Of a stretch of 25,564 nucleotides of DNA, positions 1 to 9,401 are shown in pieces. Numbering within the stretch: position 1 is the first letter of the stretch; every line of letters begins with the position of its first letter. A program made the translations under genes and the position numbers. The stretch lies in assembly GCA_015657535.1 (NCBI GenBank), contig JADHZB010001417.1:75639-101202 (forward strand). Reading direction: 5' to 3'. Under the pieces are notes generated by a model that saw only the letters and a list, made by a program, of their open reading frames with translations, made no database searches and was not told the DNA's origin. Source of the stretch: Nephromyces sp. MM_2019. Lineage: Eukaryota > Apicomplexa > Aconoidasida > Nephromycida.

Positions 1-159
1 CACACACACACCACATACACACTACACACACCACACACACACACACACCACATATATACCGCACACCAATATACATCACAAATCAACACACAATACGCAC
101 AAAAAACTTCCGCAAAAGCCACCTCACAAACATTCCCAGTGTACATATACCTCATTTAC
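1..159 (-). other. Intron of the ABCC gene running off the window
   Basis: Begins at the GTAAATGAG donor just after the fourth exon. Bases 1-60 are almost pure CA on the plus strand, so TG on the coding strand. No exon is visible before the window edge. Confidence 0.6.
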
Positions 160-2726
160 CGTAATATCACAGCCTTCCAGAAGAAAGCCAATTCCTTCGT
201 TCTGATTTCGTTCAAAACAGCAGCGAAAGGCTTCTCCCAACTGTAGACTTTCACCACGTTTATGCCTTGAATCAGCTCAAACATCGACTTAACTCTCAAG
301 TCCGTCATTGTCGCAGTTCTTTTACGAAAAAGAGCGAATCTATTTGAAAAGAACTAAAGAAAACACACACAGAAATACACATAAAGTAGCAAAATGTTCG
401 TGCGAAAACAAAGAAGCAGCTCAAAAGAAGCGTAGTGTGGGTGAGAAAGCGAAATGAAGCGTAGCGCTAAGCTGTACACACACACTTTGGGTGTCAGCAT
501 TGCAGAATCACACACACGTATCATAAGTAACACACATACAAACATAAACTAGTTAATATCCAGATACACGTAAAGAGCACCCACAACACCAACACACAAC
601 ACACATGACATAACACACAACACAACACACACGATACACGACACAACGCAATACACACAACACACAACACACATAAACTCACCATTTGAAGAGGCAGAGT
701 AAGTACTAAAATTGCTATCCCAGCCAAGCAGGCAGGTCCGATTATGAAGAAACTTAGAAGAGCACATACAATCAAACAAAACGGCGCACACAGGATGAAA
801 GGAACGTAAACAGCTGCGTACTCAAGACGCTGCATGTCTGAAGATATGATCGTCATGATTTGCCCTGAAGAAAGCCCATTCTCTCGACTATTAAGCGCCA
901 TGAAGTTCATCCTCAAAATCTGAAAGGAAAAGCGTGTGTGTGTGCGTATGTGTTGCGTGTGAATGGAATCCATGCATATCTGAAAAGCTTGCAAAGAGTG
1001 CGGAAAATTTGCTGGAAAAAAGTGCGTGGAATCACTATAGAAAAGAATCTATAGGTGCGTGCGAAAAGCCATTAGGCGCTAGGGATAAGCCTGCGATTGT
1101 TCTTCAAAAGTTTGATAGTTAAATCCATTGAAACATCCCCCGGAACATACCTCGGAACAGAAACCCAAAAACATCCCCCACTCATGTAACGCACACGTAA
1201 CTCATCCCCCACACACCTAACACACATAACTCACCCTTCCCACACCCCCCTACCCCCACCTTCTTGAAAGCCAAAGTAGTTCCAGCAATTCGAACACCAA
1301 TCCCTAGTTTGAAGCCCTCATTATAGATATGATGATGAAGAAAATTTGCGAAAGTACTGCACAAGCAGAATCCCACAGCATAAGCAAAGAGTTCTCCAGT
1401 ACGATTATCAAGTGATAGAGTGTATGTGAAATAACCAGTGAAGATAGCCAAGCCAAACCAGAAAAGCTCTGCAATCAACTCGAGACAAATAGTGAGCAAA
1501 AAAGTCTTCCAAAAACCCAGCAAAATCGCCTTTATAAGGGTATTATCTGTTTCTAGTGAATGGCTTTTAACTTCTGCATTTGCATCAATCATTTCTCCAA
1601 CTTTTTTGCCCTTTTTTGGAAGAAGGGTCTGGGCAGATGGGTATTTTAGAGATGAAACAGGAGCCTCAGTATCAAGTTCCTATTGGAGAAGAGACTTGGG
1701 GGTTTTATCAGGAAGGAGAGAGGAAATTTGGATGCTTTTAGACAAAAAAGAGGATGATTGTATTGAAGAAGAGGAAGGCGAAGAGGTAGAAAAAAAAACC
1801 GGGAGAAAAAGATAAAGAACAAGAGGAAAAAATTGAGTATAGAGATAGTAGCTGAGCAGAGATATCAAATGACCTTTACAAAGCCACAAGAGGCTAAACA
1901 TTGGAGAAAAAGAGTGAATAAGATGGAAAGGTGAGCTAATGAGCTAATTGCTTCAATGAATATGTGACAACTCTTTAGAGGTGGAATAAATAATGAAATT
2001 TGGAGGGAAATTGAGATAAATTTGTGGAAATAGCGAAACCCAAAACCTACAATATCAACAAGATATGCCACAGAACATAACATGAGAACATCAAAACCCC
2101 TCACTAAATTCCCCCAGCAATATCCCACATCAAAGTGCATTACCAAAACACCCCAACACTACCCCCCCACCACTATCCCCTCACCACTATCCCCCCACCA
2201 CTACTCCCCCAACATTACCCCCACACCACTACCACCCCGCCACTACCCCCCCCACACATACCCTCAGATCCTCCTCTCTAGTAGCTTCATCACCAAAGTT
2301 CACAACTTTGATTCCTTCCTCATCTCCAAGGTGAAGAGAATCAACTCCATCAGTCGACTCGACTCGCATCGCCTCTTCATCACTTGAAGGCTTAGAATGA
2401 TGACTAGCTCTACTAGATTTCTTTGAAGATGATTTCTTCCTCAAACCTTCATAATAAACCCAAGAATCCTCCAAGATTTTCGATATTTTCGTTGATTCCA
2501 GAAAGGGAAAAAGAGAAGGAAGATCATCAAGATCGATGTGAAGATGCTCAAAACCTTTCTTGGACTTCTCATAGAACAAACGAAGCAACCCACATCCGTA
2601 GAAGAAGATGAGAGAGCTGAAAAGGCGAACTTCATGAGCTCCATATACCCTCTTAAAAGGAAAGATTCGGGGAATAGGATACCACCACAGCCTGTTTGGC
2701 TTATCTACCCTCGTGTGCTTCCCCAT
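160..2726 (-). CDS. ABCC/MRP-type ABC transporter, N-terminal half (partial)
   Basis: Four exons read on the minus strand: 2726-2262, 1679-1260, 919-683 and 353-160, about 438 residues. The first three exons start and end in phase 0; the last ends in phase 2 at a GTAAAT donor, so the gene continues beyond base 1. Exon 1 holds the cytosolic ABCC entry region (HEVRLFSSLIFFYGCGLLRL, then DLDDLPSLFPF), followed by a Ser/Lys/Asp-rich linker. Exon 2 holds the first two membrane helices and ends TLAFKK. Exon 3 gives GLSSGQIMTIISSDMQRLE, the ABCC pre-TM3 motif, and two helices. Exon 4 gives MTDLRVKSMFELIQGINVVK and VYSWEKPF, the ABCC intracellular loop. Known of the family: ATP-driven export of organic anions and conjugates. 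No TMD0 is seen, so it resembles short MRPs. The nucleotide-binding domains lie outside the window. The first ATG is at 2726, but the frame stays open upstream to an acceptor-like TTTTCTCAG at 2816, so an upstream exon is possible. Confidence 0.88.
354..682 (-). repeat. ABCC intron with TG-rich block
   Basis: Intron of 329 bases between the GTGAGT donor at 682 and the CTTTAG acceptor at 354. Bases about 484-680 are irregular CACA/AACACA on the plus strand, i.e. TG-rich in the transcript sense. The alternative acceptor AAATAG 14 bases downstream is ruled out by phase, because it puts TAA in frame. Confidence 0.7.
920..1259 (-). other. ABCC intron with G-runs near the donor
   Basis: Intron of 340 bases with donor GTGGGGGTAGGGGGG and acceptor TTCCTTTCAG. 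In the coding sense the first 80 bases carry many G3-G6 runs mixed with TGTG. A purine-rich stretch near 960-1120 has an open plus-strand frame that I read as chance. Confidence 0.6.
1680..2261 (-). other. First ABCC intron (582 bases)
   Basis: Donor AGG|GTATGTG at 2261 and acceptor CCAATAG at 1680 join two phase-0 exons. Bases 1680-1901 and 1865-2146 are open and hydrophobic on the minus strand and could hold an alternative exon. The direct join keeps the family architecture (linker straight to helix 1), and the TAG at 1682-1680 blocks simple read-through. The half next to the acceptor is pyrimidine-rich in the coding sense. Confidence 0.55.
2131..2258. repeat. C-rich degenerate minisatellite inside the first ABCC intron
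   Basis: Imperfect units of about 14-16 bases built on CCACTATCCCCCCAC recur across the interval on the plus strand. On the coding strand this becomes G-run-rich DNA immediately after the splice donor at 2261, with several G4-G8 runs, so RNA or DNA G-quadruplexes are possible. Confidence 0.7.
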
Positions 2727-3480
2727 TCTATGGGAAAGAGGTAGTTTATGAGAGCTTGGATATTTTGTATGTGCGGATTCAAAGATAAATGAAGTTATAG
2801 GGGATATTAAACAGCCTGAGAAAAGTAGGGTTTTTCGAGTTTTTTGATAAAAGGGTGGAGGATGGAGTTGCGTAATCGGGGGGCGAATGTGGAGAAGATG
2901 TGGTTTGGGGGAGGGAGGTAATGTTGGGGAGGTGGAGGGGGGGGGAGAGTGGTTTTGTGCTCGGTATGGGGGGATAAGAGTGGAGCGAGCGCGTAGATGT
3001 TCTCGTTGGTGTGTTTGTGACTATCGTGGAAGGGGGGTGATTTCAGCAAAAATCAGGGGAAGAAACATCGCTTTTGTATGAAAAATTGCTTTTCGGACAC
3101 AAGATTAAATTAATGCAGGTGTGAGGTGAAGAGATGGAGACAAAAAAGCAATATGCAACCAAAGCGAAACAACACACACAAACCCTCCAAGTATAACAAA
3201 ACACACACACAAGCCTTCCAAGTCGAGCAAGACAAACGCGCAAAAAATCCAAGTAGATCAAGACAAAGACACAAAGCCTCCCATCAAAACAACGCATACA
3301 AACCCTCGATAGAGAACACCAAAGCTTCGCACAACATACAACACCTAGGCTCAACCACCTCAGCATAAACCCACATCAAAAGAATCGCATACACAACATC
3401 TTTCTCAAAAGCCTCTTCACAACGCATACCGAAAGAGGTGGAAAAACAGCATAAATAAGTAATAGAGCTGCCACTCTCAC
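2727..3480. other. Upstream flank of the ABCC gene, no firm gene
   Basis: Bases 2830-3040 are G-rich on the plus strand, with no recognisable protein in any open frame. A TTTTCTCAG|GC acceptor on the minus strand at 2817-2816 precedes the open ABCC frame, so a 5' exon or untranslated exon may lie here. The open frames at 2807-3049 (Pro-rich) and 3043-3366 (Cys/Val-rich from TG tracts) look compositional. Confidence 0.5.
3160..3370. repeat. CA-rich degenerate tandem repeat
   Basis: Units of roughly 30-40 bases share ACACACACAARCCYTCCAAGT followed by an A-rich spacer and recur about five times with drift. CA lies on the plus strand, matching the TG-on-coding-strand rule for the minus-strand gene next to it. 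Confidence 0.6.
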
Positions 3481-3957
3481 CTCATTACAAGTTTATCAGA
3501 AACTCTCGAGTTTGTACTGTATTTTTTATCTTCTGAAAAAGGACAGAAATATGAACAAACAAAGTGCACTTAACCCCACACTATAATAGGTTACAGCAGG
3601 GAGTGAAAAAAAGCATAGAAAAACAGAATTTCCCGAGACAGTGCACACACATTTATCTACAGAAGGGAGCTGAGAGTAGCTTGAGTGGCGAGGGTGGGGA
3701 GGGGGTGAGAAGAAAAAATGGAAGAGGACCGTATGGGAAGTGGGTGAGAAGAAGGGCGAAAGGAGGTACGGGGAGGGGGGGCGAGAACAAGCGGATGAGG
3801 GAGAAGAACAAGCAAGAGAACAAAACACAGAAGAATCCCACAGACGGAATCCACACACATTCTTCACATCTTCTTTCTGCAGACTCACCCTCATAGACTA
3901 CACAAAAAGCATCAAACGGTACGACGAAAAAGACACGTAAAATCACAGACAAAATCA
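3481..3957 (-). CDS. Two candidate exons of an unrecognised minus-strand gene
   Basis: Exon a, 3957-3889, runs from acceptor TATCAG to donor GAGG|GTGAGT and encodes ILSVILRVFFVVPFDAFCVV then YE. Exon b, 3532-3481, runs from acceptor TTTTTCAG to donor GAG|GTGAGA and encodes DKKYSTNSRVSDKLVM. Exon a ends in phase 1 and exon b needs phase 1, so they join cleanly across a 356-base intron that is TG- and pyrimidine-rich in the coding sense. The first exon is hydrophobic like a membrane helix or signal region. I recognise no family. They could be 5' exons of the ABCC gene, but I found no phase-compatible link to it. Short lengths make chance possible. Confidence 0.33.
3660..3800. repeat. Polypurine G-rich stretch
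   Basis: The plus strand is almost all purine, with G4-G7 runs (for example GGGGAGGGGGTGAGAAG). It lies inside the proposed intron between the two candidate exons, where its complement gives a long pyrimidine tract on the coding strand. No repeat unit is clear. Confidence 0.6.
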
Positions 3958-4202
3958 CTGATAGAACGTAGTTTTAAATGCCCTCACTATTATCTTACTG
4001 TTCTAAACAGGAAGATGGAGATAAAGCAAATACGAGTGATTTCTTCATTTAGTAACACGAAGATTATTTTCACTGACAACGCCCTCCTAGCGTTTATAAT
4101 ATATAATTACTGGGAAATTGCCATACAGGCAGTGAGTGTGAGAGAGAAGACAGTGTGAACCAGTGATGAACCAGTGAAAAATAACGAGGCAACTTGTTCT
4201 TA
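3958..4202. other. Gap between candidate minus-strand exons
   Basis: A minus-strand segment near 4090-3990 is open (ALSVKIIFVLLNEEITRICF and a little more) up to a GTAAGA donor, but its phase does not fit the next candidate exon. No family is recognised. Confidence 0.3.
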
Positions 4203-4670
4203 TACTTCCAAATGGATGGTACGGTAAGGGCGAAGGGGTTTAACGGGTACAGCAACACGGGTGATGGAAGGGGGGGGCCTGAATTGGGGGAGACCTTGGG
4301 GGTGCAGGATGGTGGCAGGTTGGAGTAAGGAGGGGGGGTTGGCTGGAAGGGTGTGAGGCGTGGCGAGCTGGATGTGCCGTAGAGGTTGAAGGGATGGGGA
4401 TGAGGTGTGTGTTTCGTACAGATGGGGTTGAAGGGGGTCTCTCGTAGGGGATGGGGTTGAAGGGGGTCTCTCGTAGGGGATGGGGTTGAGGACGGTGTTT
4501 CGTAGTGGTGGGGATAAGGGGGGAGTTTCGCAGGGGGGTATCTGAGCGCTTTTTGGAGGTTTTAGATTACGGGGACGTAAGTTCGCAGAATTTCGCCGGG
4601 GAGAAAATTGTGCGGGGGGTTGTAATGAGGCACCAAAGGGAGATAATTGCGTAACACTTTCCTGCAGATG
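4203..4670 (-). other. Proline-rich open reading frame without ATG, possible exon
   Basis: From a CTGCAG acceptor-like site the minus strand stays open for about 150 codons to a TAA at 4205-4203. It begins ESVTQLSPFGASLQPPAQFS and continues rich in P, S, T, L and R. No ATG lies within. A C-rich strand avoids stop codons, and the embedded 29-bp repeat is open in all three rotating frames, so openness is weak evidence. It could be a disordered exon of the gene to its right or simply low-complexity DNA. Confidence 0.25.
4391..4538. repeat. G-rich 29-bp minisatellite, about five units
   Basis: Two perfect 29-base units, GATGGGGTTGAAGGGGGTCT plus CTCGTAGGG, start at 4421 and 4450. One degenerate unit lies before them and two after (4391, 4479, 4509). 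G4-G6 runs recur every unit on the plus strand, so quadruplex formation is plausible. Confidence 0.8.
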
Positions 4671-4732
4671 TTATGCGGGTCTTTAATACACAAACAACTG
4701 ATTGCTAACCTTGAAGAGTCATCGAATTTTGT

Positions 4733-5672
4733 CTATATGAAGTGATGAAGTGAGAAAATGTAGCAGACCAAGTAGAGCACCGGAAGCAGCCTCAAAGTTG
4801 CAATCTTACGAATGCTTTGGATGGGAGCTATAAGACGAACAAAAGACTCCCATTCATCTTCATGTTTTTTCAATTGCCTGCTGAAGACTGTGTGTGGTGT
4901 TCCTTTGTCTATTTTTCTAAGCTAGTCTGTCACTGGTATGCACACGCACTTGATGTTTCTTTCTGAGAGAGTGGGTATTAAGACACACACACTTGATATT
5001 TCTCTATGAAATACTCATTAAATCCCTGCACACAAAGCTTCCACAGGGCTGCTGGAACAACCCTGTGGCAACCAAAGTTGATGCGACAGCTTCAAAGCTT
5101 CCACCTACGGAGAGGCTAGTTTGCTTCAAATAGTGAAGCTTACCTTCATCTCAAAATCATCAATTTTCGCTGGTAAATGCAGTTCCCTATTGAAGAAGTA
5201 AATTTCGGGGGAAATAAGATGAAGAGGGGGGTGCTGAATGTTTCCACGAAAATGAGATGAAGAACCGGGGGGTGCTGAGGAAGGGGAGGGTGCTGATGAA
5301 GATGAGGAGGATGCTTGAGAAAAAATAAACTTTAAATGTCTTCTAAGGCTGATTTTGGGAAAATCTAAAGATTAGACTAATCAGGAAGAGGGTTAATTTC
5401 ATCACAATTATTCCTGCTTAGCCGACCAAAGAATGTTTCAACTAGACGTTTTACATCACAGTTTCTAAGGTGATTCAACTTTGCTGGCGAATACGCCAAT
5501 CTAATAGCTCTACAGGTTAAATCATTTAAATATCCGTTTGATTACCAAGCCCTCTTGAAACGCAGCTTCCAGTTGAAGTCTCTAACACATAACTCTCTTC
5601 AGTGAAAAGCGTGGAGAGCATCCTCAGTAAACTGCACTTCTTTTTAATGCAGAGAATGCAGCATTTAGCTAA
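4733..5672 (-). CDS. Candidate multi-exon gene, unrecognised
   Basis: Four minus-strand segments join with consistent phases: 5672-5546 (contains MLSTLFTEESYVLETSTGSC), 5507-5406 (IRLAYSPAKLNHLRNC, then VKRLVETFFGRLSRNN), 5364-5144 (a Ser/Pro run, then FFNRELHLPAKIDDFEMK) and 4921-4733 (LKKHEDEWESFVRLIAPIQS, then a hydrophobic tail ending HHFI and TAG). The best junction is the third, AAG|GTAAGC to ACTAG|CTT, phase 0 to 0. The first two proposed introns are only 38 and 41 bases, unlike the 90-800 elsewhere, so these joins are doubtful. A GTAAGA donor inside the last segment may end it early. No family is recognised. An ATG at 5621 could be the start. Confidence 0.33.
5033..5104. repeat. Short hairpin flanked by a 12-base direct repeat
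   Basis: CCACAGGG (5041-5048) and CCCTGTGG (5061-5068) form a perfect 8-bp stem with a 12-base loop. The 12-mer CAAAGCTTCCAC occurs at 5033-5044 and again at 5093-5104. The block lies in the intron between the last two candidate exons of the neighbouring model. Confidence 0.6.
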
Positions 5673-5807
5673 CTAAAGCTCTTGCAGAAACGCATCGTAT
5701 TTTTATGAAACCAACATTAGGGGAGAATGTGTATGTGCGGACTGCCTTTGGGTTGTAGTGCGCATCACTGCCTTCATACATGCTTCTGGGTAGGTCTTTT
5801 GGTGTTT

Positions 5808-5903
5808 GAAGACTAGGAAGTAGATGTGTGTGAAGACTAGGAAGTAGATGTGTGTGAAGACTAGGAAGTAGTTGTGTGTGAAGACTAGAGAGCAGATATG
5901 TGT
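5808..5903. repeat. 24-bp tandem repeat, four units
   Basis: GAAGACTAGGAAGTAGATGT plus GTGT is repeated at 5808, 5832, 5856 (one change) and 5880 (several changes). Because 24 is divisible by three, the minus strand reads a spurious eight-residue repeat (LPSLHTHL). I do not take it as coding, since no flanking exon supports it. Confidence 0.85.
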
Positions 5904-6968
5904 GCACCCCACAAGTCACCTGCGTGCGTTTGCACCCCACGAAGTAACTGCCTGTCTGCGTACCCTACAAGCATACCATGTGTGCAAAAGTAGATACAAG
6001 GCAATAACTCTTCAGTAATACGCCAGCATGACTGCATGCTACTGTGTGTGCATCTGTATATATAATTCATTACGGGTGCTTAGCATTATGCATTCTCTAT
6101 ACTAAGACATCAAAAAACCACGTATTTCACTTTTTAGCAGCAAAAAACAGTCAATTCTTCGCTCAGTGATTCCCCCCTGGGGTAATACAATGCATTCTTT
6201 CACAAAGGCACACGCACACACAAAAGCTACACTCAGACTCAGAGACAAGACGTGAATACAAATCTGATAGCACACAAACGTAGAAGTCGCTTGAAAACAT
6301 AACAGTGAGGCCTCAAATACATGACACTAGGCAAATAGTATGTAACTAACTGAATCCAACGACACTAACAGCCAGCTAACACAAATTCAGCACTCTAACG
6401 CACACGAAAAGCTCACACTTAACCCCGTTACTTGATTGAAGAAATCATATACTTAAGCGTGCTCTATACACCGAGTATAGGCAAGCACACACAGTAATAC
6501 ACGGTGAAGGCATGTAAATAAAGTTGATGATACGTACACAGCAACACACGGGCGTCCAACTAGATGCACGCCTACGTACACAGTAACAGGATAAGCATCT
6601 AAACAGATGCACACCTACGCGCATACCCCAACACAGCATGAAGGCGTCGATATGAAAGTTATCTGCATACACACACCAGCAGAAGATAACAAGTTCAAGT
6701 CGATTCACAATGCTAATGTATATAAAACTGACTTTTTAATTCCTTCATCATTGAAGACGCTTTATATTACTGAAGAGCATTCACAAAGGCTCTATAGTTG
6801 ATAGTGATACACACATTCAAACTGAATATTTCCTCGTGGAAGAGGATTTTTTCTATTATAGGTGACAGCTGCTATAGTTAATGAGGGATACCTGCTAGGG
6901 AAGTGAGCCCAAAGAAAGATTCGTTTCATCTAGTAAAAAATCCGCACACCCAAAGAGGGTAAATATCA
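5904..6968. other. No gene seen; CA-rich intergenic DNA
   Basis: Bases 5900-5990 carry about three drifting copies of a 28-30 base unit containing GCACCCCACAAG. Scattered CACACA tracts lie at 6208-6240, 6480-6545 and 6605-6675. Open frames here are short and compositional. I see no exon with convincing splice sites. Confidence 0.5.
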
Positions 6969-7084
6969 TCAATCAGAGTCCTTAAGCTCTTCAGGTATTT
7001 TCTTCGTGAAGCAAAGAGAGGGCGACTTCTTCTTGAAGAAGTTGAACCTTGCTAATATAGGCTGCCTGTCAATATCCTGATTGG

Positions 7085-7400
7085 ACAGAAGATACAGACA
7101 TACACACACAGGAACATTTCTATTCATGTGTGTGCAAATTCACATATATTCCCAACTACAAGCATTTAAACTCAAAATCATTCACACATTTGCATGCATA
7201 TTCACATCCACCTTCACATATACACTCACATAAATATTCACACACACACAAAATCACACACACAAAATCACACACACGCACAGACACATTCCCACCCACA
7301 ACCATTCCCACTCACACTCACACACTCATAAAACTCACACACACGAGGAAACAAAGATAAGAACGTGCTCACATATCAAAGTATGCACACACACACCAAA
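7085..7400. repeat. CA tract region downstream of the thioesterase gene
   Basis: Dense (CA)n interrupted by AAATCACACAC and TTCACA units on the plus strand, strongest at 7235-7345. It lies just past the stop codon of the minus-strand thioesterase gene and would be a TG-rich 3' untranslated or flanking region of that transcript. Confidence 0.75.
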
Positions 7401-7408
7401 TTGGAACC

Positions 7409-9027
7409 TTAAATCTCTGGTGGTTTGTGTGCCTTCCATTTCTGTGAAACATCAGCAAATACAGCCTCACACTCTGCATAAATTTTATTATTGATACCAC
7501 GTACAGTTGCACGCAGAGTGCAGTATTTTTTTTCCGGTGTTACAGAGACGATCTCTGTAGTTAAGACGATCGTATCTTCAGCCTTGATAGGGGCTTTGTA
7601 GTTCACCGTAAGAGACTTTGTAGCAACGCTGTTTTGAAGAACAACTCCAGCTAACCCACCGAGTGCATTATCGACAAGACTAGCTGTAAATCCTCCGTGA
7701 ATTATGCCTTGAAGGGAAGAGATGAGAGAATTTTTTGATCGTTTATTAGTGAGTGAGGAGCCAGGGCAGCATGCAACACAGTCTTGTGAAGGTGCACAAT
7801 CTTAAAGTGTTACACACAACTGTATGTGTGTGCCAAGACCGCAAACGCACAACAAAATACTCAAAGCAATAACCAAGAAGATCTTCAACGTGCTAACCGT
7901 AAAATAATTCAACTTGATGCAGTATCACACGCTAAAATGAAGTGAATCCTGATATTCCAGGCAGCTAGAAAATGCAAAGAATGCACACTCACAATGTTTC
8001 CAGCAAAGGTTAAATGGACACACACATGCCTGCAACCAAAATAATAGCTTATACTTGAAAAAAAATAGGAAAAAAGCTACATGAAAGCCCATGTGAACGA
8101 GCTTGCACACACGCATGCATCCACACAATCTGCAGTGTGAACACAATACTAAAACAGCTCAAGCAAAGCTACATTATCGCACAAAAAATCATTCCATAGA
8201 AACCATTACAATAAACAAGCCTACCTGATATCAACACACCCACAGAAGGCGAAATCACGTACGCACGCACGCCAAAAAATGACTGGGAATATCCCCTAAA
8301 TTTCCACACATACAGTGGGGTGTGACACCAACTTCCACGCATATCAACACACACTCAACACGCACCGAACACACACCCATATCAACTCATATCAACACAC
8401 ACATGCTTAACACTTTTTTTCATATCCACAGCATCAGTGCACCTCCACAGAAACAAGGCTCTGCATGTTTACCCCTTTATAATAGCACACACATACAACA
8501 TATATCCTACCCTCATGTCCACACACAGTCTTCCCAAGTTTGCACACAACAACCATGTGTCTGTGATTTACAGCATCTAAATAGTATTTTAACATCCTAT
8601 ACCCCTCCTCTCCGAGAAGAGTCTGATGAAGCATATGCCTGATGCCATTAGGACCCTCCCCCCCTCGCGTGTAATAGCAATCAAAATAGGGTTTATCTTC
8701 AAAGTATTGCAGCGTCCAAGAGGGCAATGAATCTATAGCTTCATCCTTGTGTTCATCCTCAATGAGGTCGATGGGGTTAACGATCTGCGATTCTCCAATT
8801 CGGGGACCCGCGGTATACGGAACAGACGGCGCATCACAGGCAACTCTATTGATATCACAAGCAGCTCTGCTGATATCACAAGCAGCTCTGCTGATTTCAC
8901 AGGCAACTCTTTCCAAACTCTGAAAATTGGTGAGTCTCTGCTCGAAAGAGTGATAAGAAACAGGAATGAAGATCGAAGAAGCAGCAGTTATTGCAGCCGC
9001 AGCAAAGAGGCTCTTTAAAACTGCCAT
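7409..9027 (-). CDS. Hotdog-fold thioesterase, PaaI/THEM4-like, two exons
   Basis: Exon 1 9027-8511 and exon 2 7707-7409 join in phase 1 (GAG G|GTAGGA to TTCAAG|GC), giving 271 residues. The junction rebuilds the family signature VCGHE/GIIHGGFTASLVDNALGG. The HGG motif falls at about residues 176-178 and a candidate catalytic Asp at about 185. The C-terminal strand pattern follows (KSLTVNYKAPIKAEDTIVLT, then CEAVFADV) and the stop is TAA. Known of the family: hydrolysis of acyl-CoA thioesters, often in mitochondria. The N-terminus (MAVLKSLFAAAAITAASSIF) is hydrophobic and Ala-rich, consistent with a membrane anchor or organelle targeting. Residues about 41-68 are a heptad tandem repeat with conserved Ala-Cys. 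The frame is open upstream of 9027 in C-rich DNA, so the start is the likely, not the only, choice. Substrate cannot be told. Confidence 0.88.
7708..8510 (-). repeat. Thioesterase intron with CA/TG tracts (803 bases)
   Basis: Bounded by GTAGGATATATG and TTCCCTTCAAG. Plus-strand CA tracts recur, mainly 8335-8405 and 8485-8545, giving TG on the coding strand. Short open frames inside (7925-8146, 8169-8354) look compositional. Confidence 0.75.
8830..8913. repeat. Coding 21-bp minisatellite, four units
   Basis: Units start at 8830, 8851, 8872 and 8893. The middle two are identical (GATATCACAAGCAGCTCTGC plus T). On the coding strand they give VACEISR, AACDISR, AACDINR and VACDAPS, an in-frame seven-residue repeat in the thioesterase N-terminal region. 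Confidence 0.9.
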
Positions 9028-9401
9028 TGAGAAGAGGAAGTGGCAAAGTAACTTGGCAGCAGCCGGGGGAGGAAAGCGTTGGAGGGATGTATGTACAGAG
9101 CGGGTGTGGAAAGAGTGTGCCAGTAAAGAGGGTTGGGAATGTGGATTGTAGGAAGGGGGGAATAGATAGTGGAGCGTAGGACTTGGGTGATGGGAGAGGG
9201 CGTGTATGAAGTGGACGGGGGAATTTGGAATGGAGGGGAGTGGGAAGGATCGGCTGATAGGGGTGGGAAGGGTGGGGTGGGAAGGATAGGTAATGGGAAG
9301 GGTGCGGTGGAGGTGATGGGGTAGGAATAGTGGGTAATGGGAAGTATGGAAAGAGTGGGTGGAAAGCATAGCCAATTTGACGATGGAAAGGGTAACCAGA
9401 A
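9028..9401. promoter_or_regulatory. Probable divergent intergenic/promoter region, G-rich on plus
   Basis: Lies between the thioesterase start (minus) and the first plus-strand candidate exon. The plus strand is G/A-rich, with drifting repeats around GGTAATGGGAAG (three copies between 9288 and 9355) and GGTGGGAAGG. The TG/CA polarity changes from CA to TG across it. No TATA box is obvious. The minus strand is open and Pro/His-rich throughout, which I attribute to C-richness. Confidence 0.4.

Noticed and set aside
1680..1682. In-frame TAG between two open minus-strand stretches (1901-1683 and 1679-1260), suggesting stop-codon reassignment
   Set aside because: The TAG is the end of a good intron acceptor (pyrimidine-rich, CAATAG). 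The family architecture is restored by splicing from 2262, so no reassignment is needed.
1865..2146. Hydrophobic 93-codon minus frame inside the first ABCC intron, read as a membrane exon
   Set aside because: Including it breaks phase with the flanking exons or inserts sequence that ABCC proteins lack at this point.
5665..5940. 91-codon minus frame with LPSLHTHL repeats as a repeat protein
   Set aside because: It is a direct readout of the 24-bp tandem repeat, with no domain or splice support.
6969..7127. 52-residue minus frame from ATG ending KKIPEELKDSD
   Set aside because: All three overlapping frames on both strands look equally protein-like here, part of it is TG-tract translation, and it sits just past another gene's stop codon without its own promoter space.
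8434..9375. A single 313-codon minus frame as one intact gene
   Set aside because: Its N-terminal third is a C-rich low-complexity extension and its last 27 codons are intron. The thioesterase motif is completed only by splicing 8511 to 7707.
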